From positions 5,332,001 to 5,396,000 of the forward strand of contig NZ_CP079863.1 in assembly GCF_025263485.1 (NCBI RefSeq): a stretch of DNA of 64,000 nucleotides. The letters run 5' to 3'. The stretch is from Mycobacterium sp. SMC-2. Lineage in GTDB: Bacteria > Actinomycetota > Actinomycetes > Mycobacteriales > Mycobacteriaceae. The position numbers and the translations under genes were made by a program. This document shows, one piece after another, positions 8,428 to 16,478 of this stretch. The number at the start of each line of letters is the position of its first letter. The first letter of the stretch is position 1. The notes below the pieces were generated by a model. That model did no database searches and was not told the DNA's origin. It worked only from the letters and a program-made list of their open reading frames with translations.

Positions 8428-8996
8428 GCGAGGACAACCGCGGCACCGACGTCGTCGACGACTCTCCCGAACAGACCGAACACGCCGCGCCCAGCGCGGC
8501 TCGCACCCGGCGCAAGGTGAAAGTCGTTCCCATTGTTCTGATCTTGCTGCTGCTGATTTCCGCTGGCGCGGCGACGTGGCTGTACTTCAAGCAGTACCGG
8601 CCGGACAAACAAACCGACGCCAGCGTCGCCAGCGCGGTCATCAATGCGGCGTCCGAAGGAACGGTCGCGTTGCTGTCCTACTCGCCAGATTCGCTCGACA
8701 AGGACTTCGCCGCCGCAAAGTCGCACCTTTCTGGAGATTTCCTGTCGTACTACAACCAGTTCACCGAGCAGATCGTCGCTCCGGCGGCCAAACAAAAGTC
8801 GCTGAAAACCAACGCTCGGGTGTTGGGGGCCGCGGTCTCGGAGTTGCGTCCGGGTTCGGCTGTCGTGCTGGTGCTGGTCGACCAGAGCACCACGAGCAAG
8901 GACAACCCCGACCCCATGATGGCTTCCAGCAGCGTGCTGGTGAGCGTGACCCGAGTCAACGGCCAGTGGCTCATCACCAAATTCGACCCGGTCTAG
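8424..8996 (+). CDS. Mce-associated (Mas-type) membrane protein 2
   Basis: This 190-residue protein has a short charged N-terminus, one transmembrane helix (about 35-55, [21 protein letters not shown]) and an exported domain ending in [12 protein letters not shown], a typical Mas/NTF2-like C-terminus. It overlaps the preceding Mas gene by four bases, so the two are translated together. In mycobacteria such proteins come in pairs at the ends of mce operons. This pair appears to be an orphan. It converges with the acyl-CoA dehydrogenase at 9021 with only 24 bases between the stops. Confidence 0.8.
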   Translation: MSEDNRGTDVVDDSPEQTEHAAPSAARTRRKVKVVPIVLILLLLISAGAATWLYFKQYRPDKQTDASVASAVINAASEGTVALLSYSPDSLDKDFAAAKSHLSGDFLSYYNQFTEQIVAPAAKQKSLKTNARVLGAAVSELRPGSAVVLVLVDQSTTSKDNPDPMMASSSVLVSVTRVNGQWLITKFDPV

Positions 8997-9020
8997 CGAC
9001 TCGCGCTGACGCCGCGGGCC

Positions 9021-10196
9021 TCAGCCGCGTGGGAGACCGAGCACCCGCTGGGCGATGATGTTGCGCTGGATTTCCGAGGTGCCCCCGGCGATCGTCCCGG
9101 AGAAGCTGCGGGCGTAGCGCTCGAACCAACTGGCGAAATAGTGGTCGAGATTCATGTGCGCGTACGGCCCGGTCAAGCCCGGGTGAACCAGGCCGCCGGA
9201 GCCCGCCGACGTCAGCGCGAGCTCCATGCCACGCAGCTCGGCCTCGGACCCGAGCAGCTTGAGCACGGAAATCGCCGCGACGTCATCCTCGCCGCGCGAG
9301 GCGCGGGCCAAGGCCGCCGAACCCAGCAGGCGCAGCGCCTGCTTGTCCATGATCGTGCTGGCGTACTGGTCGCGCTCGACCTCGTTGCTGGGGCGGAAGT
9401 CGTCGATCAGGTTGTCGAGTCGATCGGCGAAACCCAGCCACATCATCGTGCGTTCGTGCCCGAGCGATCCGTTGGCCACCCGCCAGCCCTGGTCAAGCTC
9501 CCCGACCAGGTTCGCCGCCGGCACCCGCACGTCGGTGAAGAACACCTCGTTGAAATCCAGGTCGTCGGCGCCGCAGATCGACGGGAACGGCCGGCGCACG
9601 AGGCCCGGGGTGTCGGTGGGGATGATCAGCGCGCTGATTCCCTTGTGCTTCGGCGCATCTGGGTTGGTGCGCACGAAGGTCAGCAAGACGTCGGCATCGT
9701 GGGCGCCCGACGTCCATACCTTCTGCCCGTTGACCACGAAGTGATCGCCGTCCCGCACCGCCCGAGTGCGCAGGGACGCCAGGTCGGAACCCGCGCTCGG
9801 CTCGCTCATTCCCAGTGAAGCGGTGATCTCGGCCCGCAGGATCGGCACCGCCCAGCGCCGCTTCTGTTCGTCGCTGCCAAACGACAACAGCGACGCCGCA
9901 ACGATATTCACGCCCTGCGGGTTGAAGCTGTGGTAGATCCGACGACGGCTGAGTTCCTCGAGATAGACGAACTGCTGAATGACCGTCGCGTTGCGGCCGC
10001 CGAATTCCGGTGGCTGGCTCGGCAGCAGCCAGCCGTTGTCGAACAGCAGCCGCTGCCAGTCGCGGGCCCACTGCGGCATGTGCGAAACCGATCGCGGGCG
10101 CTCGAGCGTTTCGCTTGCGGCAGGCAGATTCTCGTCGAGGAACGCCGAGAACTCGGCCCGGAACTCCTCGACGTCGGAATCAAAAGTCAGCTGCAC
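9021..10196 (-). CDS. Acyl-CoA dehydrogenase, large subunit of a FadE pair, copy 1
   Basis: This 391-residue ACAD-fold protein starts at GTG 10196, inside the end of the previous gene (17-base overlap). The flavin/substrate segment LGMSEPSAGSDLASLRTRA and the C-terminal IAGGTSEIQRNIIAQRVLG are present. The residue where medium-chain ACADs carry the catalytic Glu (YEGT) is Gly here (AGGT). Its partner at 10180 supplies a TWEND motif. This resembles the heterotetrameric ChsE-type dehydrogenases of steroid side-chain degradation, where the two subunits share active sites. The paralogous pair at 39330-41487 has the same sizes and overlap. Desaturation of a branched or ring-bearing acyl-CoA is the likely reaction. 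Confidence 0.9.
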   Translation of the reverse strand: MQLTFDSDVEEFRAEFSAFLDENLPAASETLERPRSVSHMPQWARDWQRLLFDNGWLLPSQPPEFGGRNATVIQQFVYLEELSRRRIYHSFNPQGVNIVAASLLSFGSDEQKRRWAVPILRAEITASLGMSEPSAGSDLASLRTRAVRDGDHFVVNGQKVWTSGAHDADVLLTFVRTNPDAPKHKGISALIIPTDTPGLVRRPFPSICGADDLDFNEVFFTDVRVPAANLVGELDQGWRVANGSLGHERTMMWLGFADRLDNLIDDFRPSNEVERDQYASTIMDKQALRLLGSAALARASRGEDDVAAISVLKLLGSEAELRGMELALTSAGSGGLVHPGLTGPYAHMNLDHYFASWFERYARSFSGTIAGGTSEIQRNIIAQRVLGLPRG

Positions 10197-11178
10197 GGTA
10201 TTCCTCCGCGATCCGCGCCCGGTGCTCGGCGGCGCCCCCCAGCATCAGCTCACCCGCCTTGGCCCGTTTCAGCGCGAACTGCAGATCGTTCTCCCACGTG
10301 AATCCCATGGCGCCATGGAGCTGTAGGCCGTGCCGGAACGCCAGCGACTGACACTCCCCCGCCGACGCCTTGGCCATCGCCGCCGCCAGCCGGCGCCGGG
10401 GATCGTCGGCGGCGATCGTCAGCGCGGCGAAGTACCCCAGCGCCCGGGCCCGCTCCACCGCGACGTGCACGTCGGCGGCCTTGTGCTGGACGGCCTGGAA
10501 CGAGCCGATCGGCACCCCGAATTGCTGGCGGCTGCGGACGTGTTCGAGCACCAGATCGAGAATGCGCTGGCAGGCGCCGACCATCGTGATGGCCATGCCG
10601 GTCAGCGCCATGTGGTGCGCGCGTTCGGCGTCAACGGTCAGCCGGCCGCTGTCGGGCACCCGGACCTCCGCGAACGACAGATCCGCGACGTGCAGCACGG
10701 GGTCGAACACCGCGGCGCGTCGGGCCGACACCTGGTTGGCCGCGACGAGGAACACCCCGGCGTCGGTCACCACGGCCAGGCGGTCGACACGGTCGCCGTC
10801 GAGGACATAGCGGGCCGTACCGTCCAACAGCCAACCCTCGGCGTCCCGGTGCGCCACGACCCCGGTGTACACGGCGGTCCCCGACTCGTGCGGGTCGAAG
10901 TGCTCGCCCGCCAGCGGGGCGAACTGGCTCATCGTCGCCAGGAATGGGGTGGGGTCGGTCGCGCGCCCCAACTCTTCGAGCACAATGGCCAGCTCGACGG
11001 CGCTGTCGGGATCGTTCAGCTCCGTCCAGCCCTGATCCACGTACGACTTCCACAGTGGGCTGGGATCGACGCCGTCCTCGGCAACGCTGCGCACCAGCGA
11101 GGCCGGGCACTGCTTGGCGACGGCGTCGCGAACGGTCTTCTGCCAAAGCCTCTGATCGGCATCGAACTCCAACAGCAT
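10180..11178 (-). CDS. Acyl-CoA dehydrogenase, small subunit of a FadE pair, copy 1
   Basis: This 332-residue protein is shorter than a typical ACAD (about 380), as is usual for the second subunit of heterotetrameric FadE enzymes. It has the RQQFGVPIGSFQAVQHKAAD helix and the GAMGFTWENDLQFALKRAK segment, with Glu296 at the position of the catalytic base in FadE29-like subunits. It is translated first and overlaps the large-subunit gene by 17 bases, favouring equal expression. A perfect 8-base inverted repeat (11208-11226) lies 30 bases upstream of its ATG, so this looks like the first gene of a regulated two-gene operon. Confidence 0.9.
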   Translation of the reverse strand: MLLEFDADQRLWQKTVRDAVAKQCPASLVRSVAEDGVDPSPLWKSYVDQGWTELNDPDSAVELAIVLEELGRATDPTPFLATMSQFAPLAGEHFDPHESGTAVYTGVVAHRDAEGWLLDGTARYVLDGDRVDRLAVVTDAGVFLVAANQVSARRAAVFDPVLHVADLSFAEVRVPDSGRLTVDAERAHHMALTGMAITMVGACQRILDLVLEHVRSRQQFGVPIGSFQAVQHKAADVHVAVERARALGYFAALTIAADDPRRRLAAAMAKASAGECQSLAFRHGLQLHGAMGFTWENDLQFALKRAKAGELMLGGAAEHRARIAEEYRAADF

Positions 11179-11207
11179 GAAGGCCGCCTCCTGTCATCAC
11201 CGCCGAC

Positions 11208-11226
11208 GCGAGAATATCATTCTCGC
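11208..11226. promoter_or_regulatory. Candidate operator, family A, best site (GCGAGAATATCATTCTCGC)
   Basis: A perfect eight-base inverted repeat, GCGAGAAT and ATTCTCGC, is separated by ATC. It lies 30 bases upstream of the small FadE subunit and is the clearest of the five family A sites. The TetR at 14205-14837 is the nearest regulator gene on the same side, but which protein binds is not known. Confidence 0.7.
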
Positions 11227-11289
11227 ATACGGAAGTAATAATCTCAGAAACTGGCTATCGGGTGACCCAAGGGAACACACGGGCTCCCA

Positions 11290-11312
11290 GGGTGGCTGAA
11301 CGATCGCCACCC
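11290..11312 (-). terminator. Hairpin, probable terminator of the LuxE-LuxC operon
   Basis: GGGTGGC (11290-11296) and GCCACCC (11306-11312) form a perfect seven-base stem with a nine-base loop, about 70 bases past the LuxC stop. There is no T-run, as is common for mycobacterial terminators. It separates LuxE-LuxC from the FadE pair, which has its own upstream operator. Confidence 0.45.
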
Positions 11313-11381
11313 GTTCGTCGCCGGGCCGATCCCAGCCTTCTGATGCGACCCAGCGCGCTGCGGGTGGCCTGACGGATCTAG

Positions 11382-12779
11382 CTATCGAAGGACGATGTCG
11401 TCGTCGCCCATCCACTGCACGAATCGTTGCAGCGGATACATCGCGTCGTGCGGGCTCCCCAGGACATGCGCGTTCGCGGTCCCCAGGCGGCACAGCCGTT
11501 GTGCCCCGTGGCTGGCCAACCGGTCCCGTAGTTGCTCCTTGCGCTCGGATGTATAGACGCCAACGGTTTGGGTAGCGACGTTGACATAGCGCACCGCATC
11601 GTCCAGGGATTCGACCATCACGACGTTGGACGTCTTATTGGTGGGCTGGAACTCCACCGGCCGATCCGACAAGATCACCAAGCCGCGGCCGTCGAAACCA
11701 CCCCAGACCATAAGGTCACCCATGGCTTCCATCACCTGGATCTCTTCGCGCATTTCCGCCGGCGGCGGCGGGCCCACCGCGGAGGCGAATTCCCGGTCCA
11801 CGGCCAGCCGCTCGGCCAGTGCGGCGCACAACGATTCGACCTGCGCCCGTTCGCCTTCCACGAATGCGAAGCGGCTGGCCAGGCAGGCCTCCTGGTTGAA
11901 GACCGTGGTGTCGGCCGCAAGCAGATCGGCGACTTCGGCGATGCGGTCCTCGGACTCGAACGCCTCGCGCCCGATCATCGAGATCGAGGATTTGGGGTCG
12001 AACGATATCAACTGGATTCCGGGTCCGAGATATTGGATCACGTTGTTGATCGCATCGCCGCCACCCCAGGCGACGATCTTGTCGACATACTGCGGCCGGT
12101 AAAGGGTGCGCTCGATCGCGGTGTCGCCGCCCTGCCAGTAGACTGCCGACATCGACCGTACCACAGGATGTTTCGGGTCGATCTCCGCCATGGTGCGCAG
12201 CACCGCCACCGTGGTGAACGGGTCACTCGACGGCATCTTGAAAAGGTTGACCGCCTTCACCAGGGCGCCCTGGGCGATCGACGCCACGCATCCCGACGGC
12301 GCATTGCCCGCCAGCATGTGCACGATGCGCGACGGAAAGGCCCGCACCGCAACCTTGTTGCCGTATACGTCGACGCGCTCGACCCATCGGTCCAAAGCGT
12401 CACGACTGGCGAAGTTCGAATCGACCATGCTCTCCAGCAGTGGCCTCGTCAGGTACATCGGGGCCTGGCGATACAGGTTTTCCACCACGCGCCGCGGCAG
12501 CGGATTGGTTGCCGCGATCAGCTCCAGGCATTGCTGCAGATGCGGGTTGCGATCAAGGTGCAGGCGCTCGCCCGTTTCGGCCAGGAAGTCGATGATCTCC
12601 GTGAGCTTGACGTCCAGCAGCGGTGGCAGCTGCGATCGCGGCATAATTAGCGCATCGAGATCAATTGCGGGAGTGACGAAGTCGGCACCGAGATCACGTG
12701 AGCGGTGACGGGTGGCCTCGCCTTCCACCAATGCCCCATGGACGAAATGGGGTGCCTTCAGTGTGTCGGCGGACGTCAC
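11382..12779 (-). CDS. LuxC-like acyl-CoA/acyl-protein reductase
   Basis: This 465-residue protein starts at GTG 12779, overlapping the LuxE-like stop by four bases; the longer open frame to 12893 is not used. It matches the LuxC fatty-acid reductase family (an ALDH-fold NADPH-dependent enzyme). The likely nucleophile is Cys299 in FNQEACLAS, with a glycine-rich AWGGGDAINN segment (237-246) and an HMLAGNAPSG motif (154-163). LuxC takes an acyl group, activated by LuxE, and reduces it to the aldehyde. Both genes are here, without LuxD and without true luciferase subunits next to them. A role in making a fatty or isoprenoid aldehyde, or in reversing acid formation, is inferred. Confidence 0.85.
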   Translation of the reverse strand: MTSADTLKAPHFVHGALVEGEATRHRSRDLGADFVTPAIDLDALIMPRSQLPPLLDVKLTEIIDFLAETGERLHLDRNPHLQQCLELIAATNPLPRRVVENLYRQAPMYLTRPLLESMVDSNFASRDALDRWVERVDVYGNKVAVRAFPSRIVHMLAGNAPSGCVASIAQGALVKAVNLFKMPSSDPFTTVAVLRTMAEIDPKHPVVRSMSAVYWQGGDTAIERTLYRPQYVDKIVAWGGGDAINNVIQYLGPGIQLISFDPKSSISMIGREAFESEDRIAEVADLLAADTTVFNQEACLASRFAFVEGERAQVESLCAALAERLAVDREFASAVGPPPPAEMREEIQVMEAMGDLMVWGGFDGRGLVILSDRPVEFQPTNKTSNVVMVESLDDAVRYVNVATQTVGVYTSERKEQLRDRLASHGAQRLCRLGTANAHVLGSPHDAMYPLQRFVQWMGDDDIVLR

Positions 12780-14122
12780 GAAACGCCTCGCACGTAGGCG
12801 TCGATGCTGCCGGCGCAGGTGATTTTGTCGCCTCCCGGCAGGTCGGCATAGCGCGCGATCTCGCGGCCCACCGTCGGACCCTGATGGCCGCACTCACACG
12901 GACCGAAGCTGACGCTGACTTGGTCCCCACTGATCACCCCGCCCCAGCGGCCTTCGATCGACGCGTCGAAAAACGCTGCCCGCGCTTCGATCTCGCCGGA
13001 GCCCAGGTCCAGCAATTGTTCGCCGGTGCTATCGAGGGGCAACATGATCACCCAAGGCGAAACGTGGTATCGACCACCGTGGCAGAGCGGGAACGTCGCG
13101 TTGATCTCGCGCATGCTGTACGCGTGATAGAGCCGCTCTTCGGCGACGTTGAACGTCTCGAGCACATATTCGCGGTAGTTATCCGGCAGCACAGCACCTT
13201 TGAGCCCACCCGCAACCATCATGGCATTGTTTGGGCTGAAATCCGCACCGCCGTGCCCCTTGGCCCGGATGCCTTCCGCGATCTGATACAGGGTGGCGAA
13301 CATGCCGGTTGCCAGCAGCGGCAGCGTACGCGCTTCGATCACCGCGTCGATCGCCTTCTTCGCCGAGGCGTCCATGTCGGCGACTCGCTGACTGGCGACG
13401 CGTTCGAACTCCGCGATTTCACTGGGACGCGCGGTGCCGTCCGCCAGCTTGCGCCGCAGTGTGATCATGTCGACCATCGACCCGACAGTGATCGGCTCGC
13501 CCTCGCCGAATTGGTACGGCGGGTATCGCGAGGAGAAGCAATCGACCATGGCCTGACGGATCGCATCTTCGCGCGGGGCGGCGAATTGCGGCCCAAGGCC
13601 CAGGAATTTGCGGTCCTCCCCCCGGGTGAGGCCGGTGGCCCACAGCAGTGCCTCGATGTTGATCCGCGCCGACAGTTCGATATCGCCCTCGGTGCATGAC
13701 AGCATGGCCGGCTTTCCGGTGGTTCCGCTCGAACACGACAGGTAATGACCGACGGCCTCCAGTCGCTTGATCCAGTCATCGAGCGTGTGCAGCCCGACGG
13801 TGTCCAGGCCGTCCACATTGCGGGTGGAGACGGCCGCCAGCCACTTGCCCATCCGGTCCCACTGGCCCTCGTTCAGCCAACCTTCCGCGTACGTCTTGTA
13901 GGTGGTGTGGGCGAACAGCAGCGGTATCAAATCAGCGGGCTGTTTGATCTTTTTGATCCCGCCCGCTTGCGCGCGGTTGGCCAACAGCGGAATACCTTGC
14001 GCCTGGGCCTGCAGCCGCTCGTTGGCCGCCTGCAGCTGCACGGGAAGCAGTTCGGCGGGCGCAATATCGAAGCAGTCATCGGCACCCACCAACCCAACCA
14101 GTCGCTCTACCGCAGATGGCAT
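12776..14122 (-). CDS. LuxE-like acyl-protein synthetase (AMP-forming)
   Basis: This 448-residue protein has an adenylation motif YLSCSSGTTGKPAML (127-141) and the overall layout of LuxE/PaaK-like enzymes. A C-terminal part contains PCECGHQGP (Cys/His, possibly zinc-binding) and GREIARY. LuxE activates a fatty acid with ATP and passes it to LuxC. The four-base overlap with the LuxC gene supports a complex. It lies 82 bases behind the TetR in the same direction. It is larger than classical LuxE (about 370 residues), so it may be an acyl-CoA-ligase-like variant. Substrate is unknown. Confidence 0.8.
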   Translation of the reverse strand: MPSAVERLVGLVGADDCFDIAPAELLPVQLQAANERLQAQAQGIPLLANRAQAGGIKKIKQPADLIPLLFAHTTYKTYAEGWLNEGQWDRMGKWLAAVSTRNVDGLDTVGLHTLDDWIKRLEAVGHYLSCSSGTTGKPAMLSCTEGDIELSARINIEALLWATGLTRGEDRKFLGLGPQFAAPREDAIRQAMVDCFSSRYPPYQFGEGEPITVGSMVDMITLRRKLADGTARPSEIAEFERVASQRVADMDASAKKAIDAVIEARTLPLLATGMFATLYQIAEGIRAKGHGGADFSPNNAMMVAGGLKGAVLPDNYREYVLETFNVAEERLYHAYSMREINATFPLCHGGRYHVSPWVIMLPLDSTGEQLLDLGSGEIEARAAFFDASIEGRWGGVISGDQVSVSFGPCECGHQGPTVGREIARYADLPGGDKITCAGSIDAYVRGVS

Positions 14123-14204
14123 CCGGCACTCCTTTGGATTGATGCGGGTCCGCCAGCTAAGTAAACACCACCGTATATTAAATGGTCTAGACAGGACGGC
14201 CGGT

Positions 14205-14837
14205 TCAGCCGCGGACGAGTACGCCGTGCAGGAAAAGGTCGACAGCGTGCTGCAAGTGGCGCTCTTCCTCCTCCGGACTGCGGTAGATTCCGCAGTCCGC
14301 GAGTCGAGCGGGTAGATGCTCGACCAGCGCGATGAAGTGACCGGCGGCCATTTCGAGATCAGCGACCTCGATCGTCCCGGCCTCTCGGTGGCGACGAAGT
14401 AGGTCCATCACCTGCCGGTGACGTGGCGACCAGGTCATCGAGTGTGCGCTGACGGCGAATTCGGGAAACCGGGCCGATTCGTTCATCGCGATCCGCTTCA
14501 GGCGCACGATGTCGGGGTCGGTCGCGCGGGCGAGACCCGCCCGGCCGATGGTGACCAACGAGGCCCGCAAGTCACCATCCTGCGGTTCGCTGGTGACATC
14601 ACGTTCGGCCCTACGGGTGAGCGCCCAGGGAATGACGTCGAGGAAGACCGCACGTTTGTCGGGATAGCGGGCGTAGAGGGTGCGCCGGGTGATGCCGGCC
14701 GCTTTGGCGATGGCGTCCATGCTGGTGCCGTCATAGCCATACTTGACGAACGTCGCGACGGCCGCCTTGCGCAGCTTTTGCTGCAGTTTCTTCGCCTGGG
14801 CCTGCGTCGGCCGTCCGCGCCGGCTTGTGGTGACCAC
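14205..14837 (-). CDS. TetR family transcriptional regulator
   Basis: The start is taken at GTG 14837 (210 residues); an ATG at 14867 would add ten hydrophobic residues that do not fit the family. The N-terminal helix-turn-helix is at about 39-61 (SMDAIAKAAGITRRTLYARYPDK), and the C-terminal half is a ligand-binding domain. It is divergent from a broken aldehyde dehydrogenase gene and upstream of LuxE-LuxC. This arrangement, with the downstream AhpD-like and hydroxyacid dehydrogenase genes, recalls Rv0767c and its aldA-Rv0771 neighbours in M. tuberculosis. It may control LuxE-LuxC, the divergent genes, or the family A operators. Confidence 0.88.
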   Translation of the reverse strand: MVTTSRRGRPTQAQAKKLQQKLRKAAVATFVKYGYDGTSMDAIAKAAGITRRTLYARYPDKRAVFLDVIPWALTRRAERDVTSEPQDGDLRASLVTIGRAGLARATDPDIVRLKRIAMNESARFPEFAVSAHSMTWSPRHRQVMDLLRRHREAGTIEVADLEMAAGHFIALVEHLPARLADCGIYRSPEEEERHLQHAVDLFLHGVLVRG

Positions 14838-14862
14838 GGCATAGAGTATGACAGCAGAAATA

Positions 14863-14876
14863 TACATTAGCGTGTA
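14863..14876. promoter_or_regulatory. Inverted repeat between the TetR and the divergent genes
   Basis: TACA-TTAGCG-TGTA lies in the short spacer between the TetR start (14837) and the aldehyde dehydrogenase remnant (14907), the expected place for an autoregulatory TetR operator. The half sites are only four bases long (TATACA and TGTAgATA if extended imperfectly), so this is a weak call. Confidence 0.35.
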
Positions 14877-14906
14877 GATAACGGCCGGGGCGACGGAAGA
14901 GGCACC

Positions 14907-16090
14907 GTGACCATCACACAGTCATTCATCGACGGCGAATCGGTGGCCTCCGCGGACACGTACGACAACATCGACCCGGCCACTGGACGCGTCCTCGGGG
15001 CGGTGGCGCGCGGCGGCGACAACGAGGTGGATCGTGCCGTCGAGGCGGCCCGAGCGGCGTCCAAACGGTGGCGGGAGGCGTCGCCGGAAGCGCGGGCGAC
15101 CCTGTTGACGCGGATCGCCGATCTTATCGAGCACAATCGCGAGCGGTTGGCCCGGCTGGAGAGCGAGGACACCGGTAACCCCTCACCCAGGCGCGCGCCG
15201 ATCCCACCGTGGCCGCGCGTTACTTCCGCTTCTACGGCCACGCCATTGACTCGTACGGCGGCCAAACCATTCCGCTCACAACGGATCTGCATGCGTACAC
15301 CCGACGGGAGCCGTTCGGGGTCACCGGCCACATCATCGCCTGGAATTACCCGATGCAGCAGCTGCTCGCCCGCGCCGCCGCTCCCGCCATCGCGGTGGGC
15401 AACTGTGCGATGGCGAAACCCGCAGACGAAACCCCCAGGACGGCAGTCGAATTGGCCGCCATCGCGGCGCAGGCCGGGCCTACCCCCCGGGGTCTTCAAC
15501 GTGGTGACCGGAATCGGCGCCGAAGCCGGTGCGGCCCTGGCGGCGCATCCCGGTGTCGACCACTTGGGCTTTGTGGGTTCGACTCAGATCGGGTCGGTGG
15601 TTGCCCATGCCGCGGCCGATCGGGTGGTGCCCGCGACGCTTGAGCTGGGCGGCAAATCTCCGCAAGTCGTTTTCCCCGATGCGGATCTGGCCCGTGCCGC
15701 GGAGTCGATCGCGAAGGCGATCCTGCAGAAGGCCGGTCAAACATGCTCGGCCGGCTCGCGCCTACTGGTGCACGACGCGATTCATGACACCCTGGTCGAG
15801 CGCGTCCGTCGGCTTCTGTCGTCGGCCACGATCGGGCCAGGAGTCGAGGACCACGACCTAGGGCCGCTGATCTCCCGGAAGCAGCAGCACAGGGTGCGAT
15901 CCATGCGCGCACCGACTGGCGGCACGGATCCGCGCCGGCCAGGTCTACGTGAACACTTATGGGGCCGGGGGTGGAGTGGAATTGCCGTTCGGCGGTTTCA
16001 AGAGATCCGGCTATGGCCGCGAGAAAGGGTATGAAGCTCTCGACACAATCGGCCCCACAAAACGGTCGTCGTACGCCTTTGAAGGAGAAC
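14907..16090 (+). pseudogene. Aldehyde dehydrogenase pseudogene (AldA-like)
   Basis: The reading frame opens normally (MTITQSFIDGESVASADTYDNIDPATG) but is broken three times. One C is missing in the run at 15179-15182, after SEDTGNP. The following stretch (LTQARADPTVAARYFRFYGHA) is in another frame until an extra C near 15479-15481 restores the first frame at PPGVFNVVTG. Around 15900, after SRKQQHRV, roughly 80 residues are missing, and the C-terminal AARIRAGQVYVNTYGAGGGVELPFGGFKRSGYG continues in a third frame. Glu and Cys motifs (LELGGKS, GQTCSAG) survive. The two single-base changes could be sequencing errors, but the internal deletion cannot. The position corresponds to M. tuberculosis aldA (Rv0768). 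Confidence 0.9.
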
Positions 16091-16094
16091 AGCA

Positions 16095-16475
16095 TTGGAT
16101 CGCGAAACATATCAGCGGGGCCTGCAAATCCGTTCCGCCGTACTGGGTGAAGAGTACGTCAACCGGGCGCTGGCCGACGCGGACGACTTCACCCGGCCCC
16201 TGCAGGACCTCGTCACCGAATACTGCTGGGGAGCCGTGTGGGGGCGCGAGGAGCTTCCGCGGAAGACGCGCAGCATGCTCAACCTGGCGATGATCTCGGT
16301 GCTGGACCGGCCGAACGAATTGCGCACGCACGTCAAGGCGGCGCTGACCAACGGCGTCACCCGCGAGGAGATCCGCGAGATCTTTCTGCAGGTGGCCATC
16401 TACGCGGGCGTGCCGGCCGCCGTCGACAGCTTCCGCGTCGCGCGCGAGGCATTCGCCGAACCGGAGCGGGACTAG
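16095..16475 (+). CDS. Carboxymuconolactone decarboxylase family protein
   Basis: This 126-residue protein starts at TTG 16095 after AAGGAGAAC, right behind the aldehyde dehydrogenase remnant. It has the WGAVWGREELPRKTRSMLNLAMISVL segment and the RTHVKAALTNGVTREEIREIFLQVAIYAG segment that define PcaC-like 4-carboxymuconolactone decarboxylases. Many actinobacterial members outside beta-ketoadipate operons have unknown roles. The neighbour order (aldA, hydroxyacid dehydrogenase, this family) is like Rv0768-Rv0771, with order changed and one SDR missing. It stops three bases before the next gene, so the two are cotranscribed. Confidence 0.88.
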   Translation: MDRETYQRGLQIRSAVLGEEYVNRALADADDFTRPLQDLVTEYCWGAVWGREELPRKTRSMLNLAMISVLDRPNELRTHVKAALTNGVTREEIREIFLQVAIYAGVPAAVDSFRVAREAFAEPERD

Positions 16476-16478
16476 GGC

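Noticed and set aside
11382..14122. Bioluminescence operon
   Set aside because: LuxC- and LuxE-like genes are present but there are no LuxA/LuxB orthologues beside them; the luciferase-like proteins 45 kb away are generic LLM oxidoreductases.
14880..16090. Functional aldehyde dehydrogenase from two overlapping ORFs by programmed frameshifting
   Set aside because: Two opposite single-base shifts and a large internal deletion argue for decay, not a programmed event.
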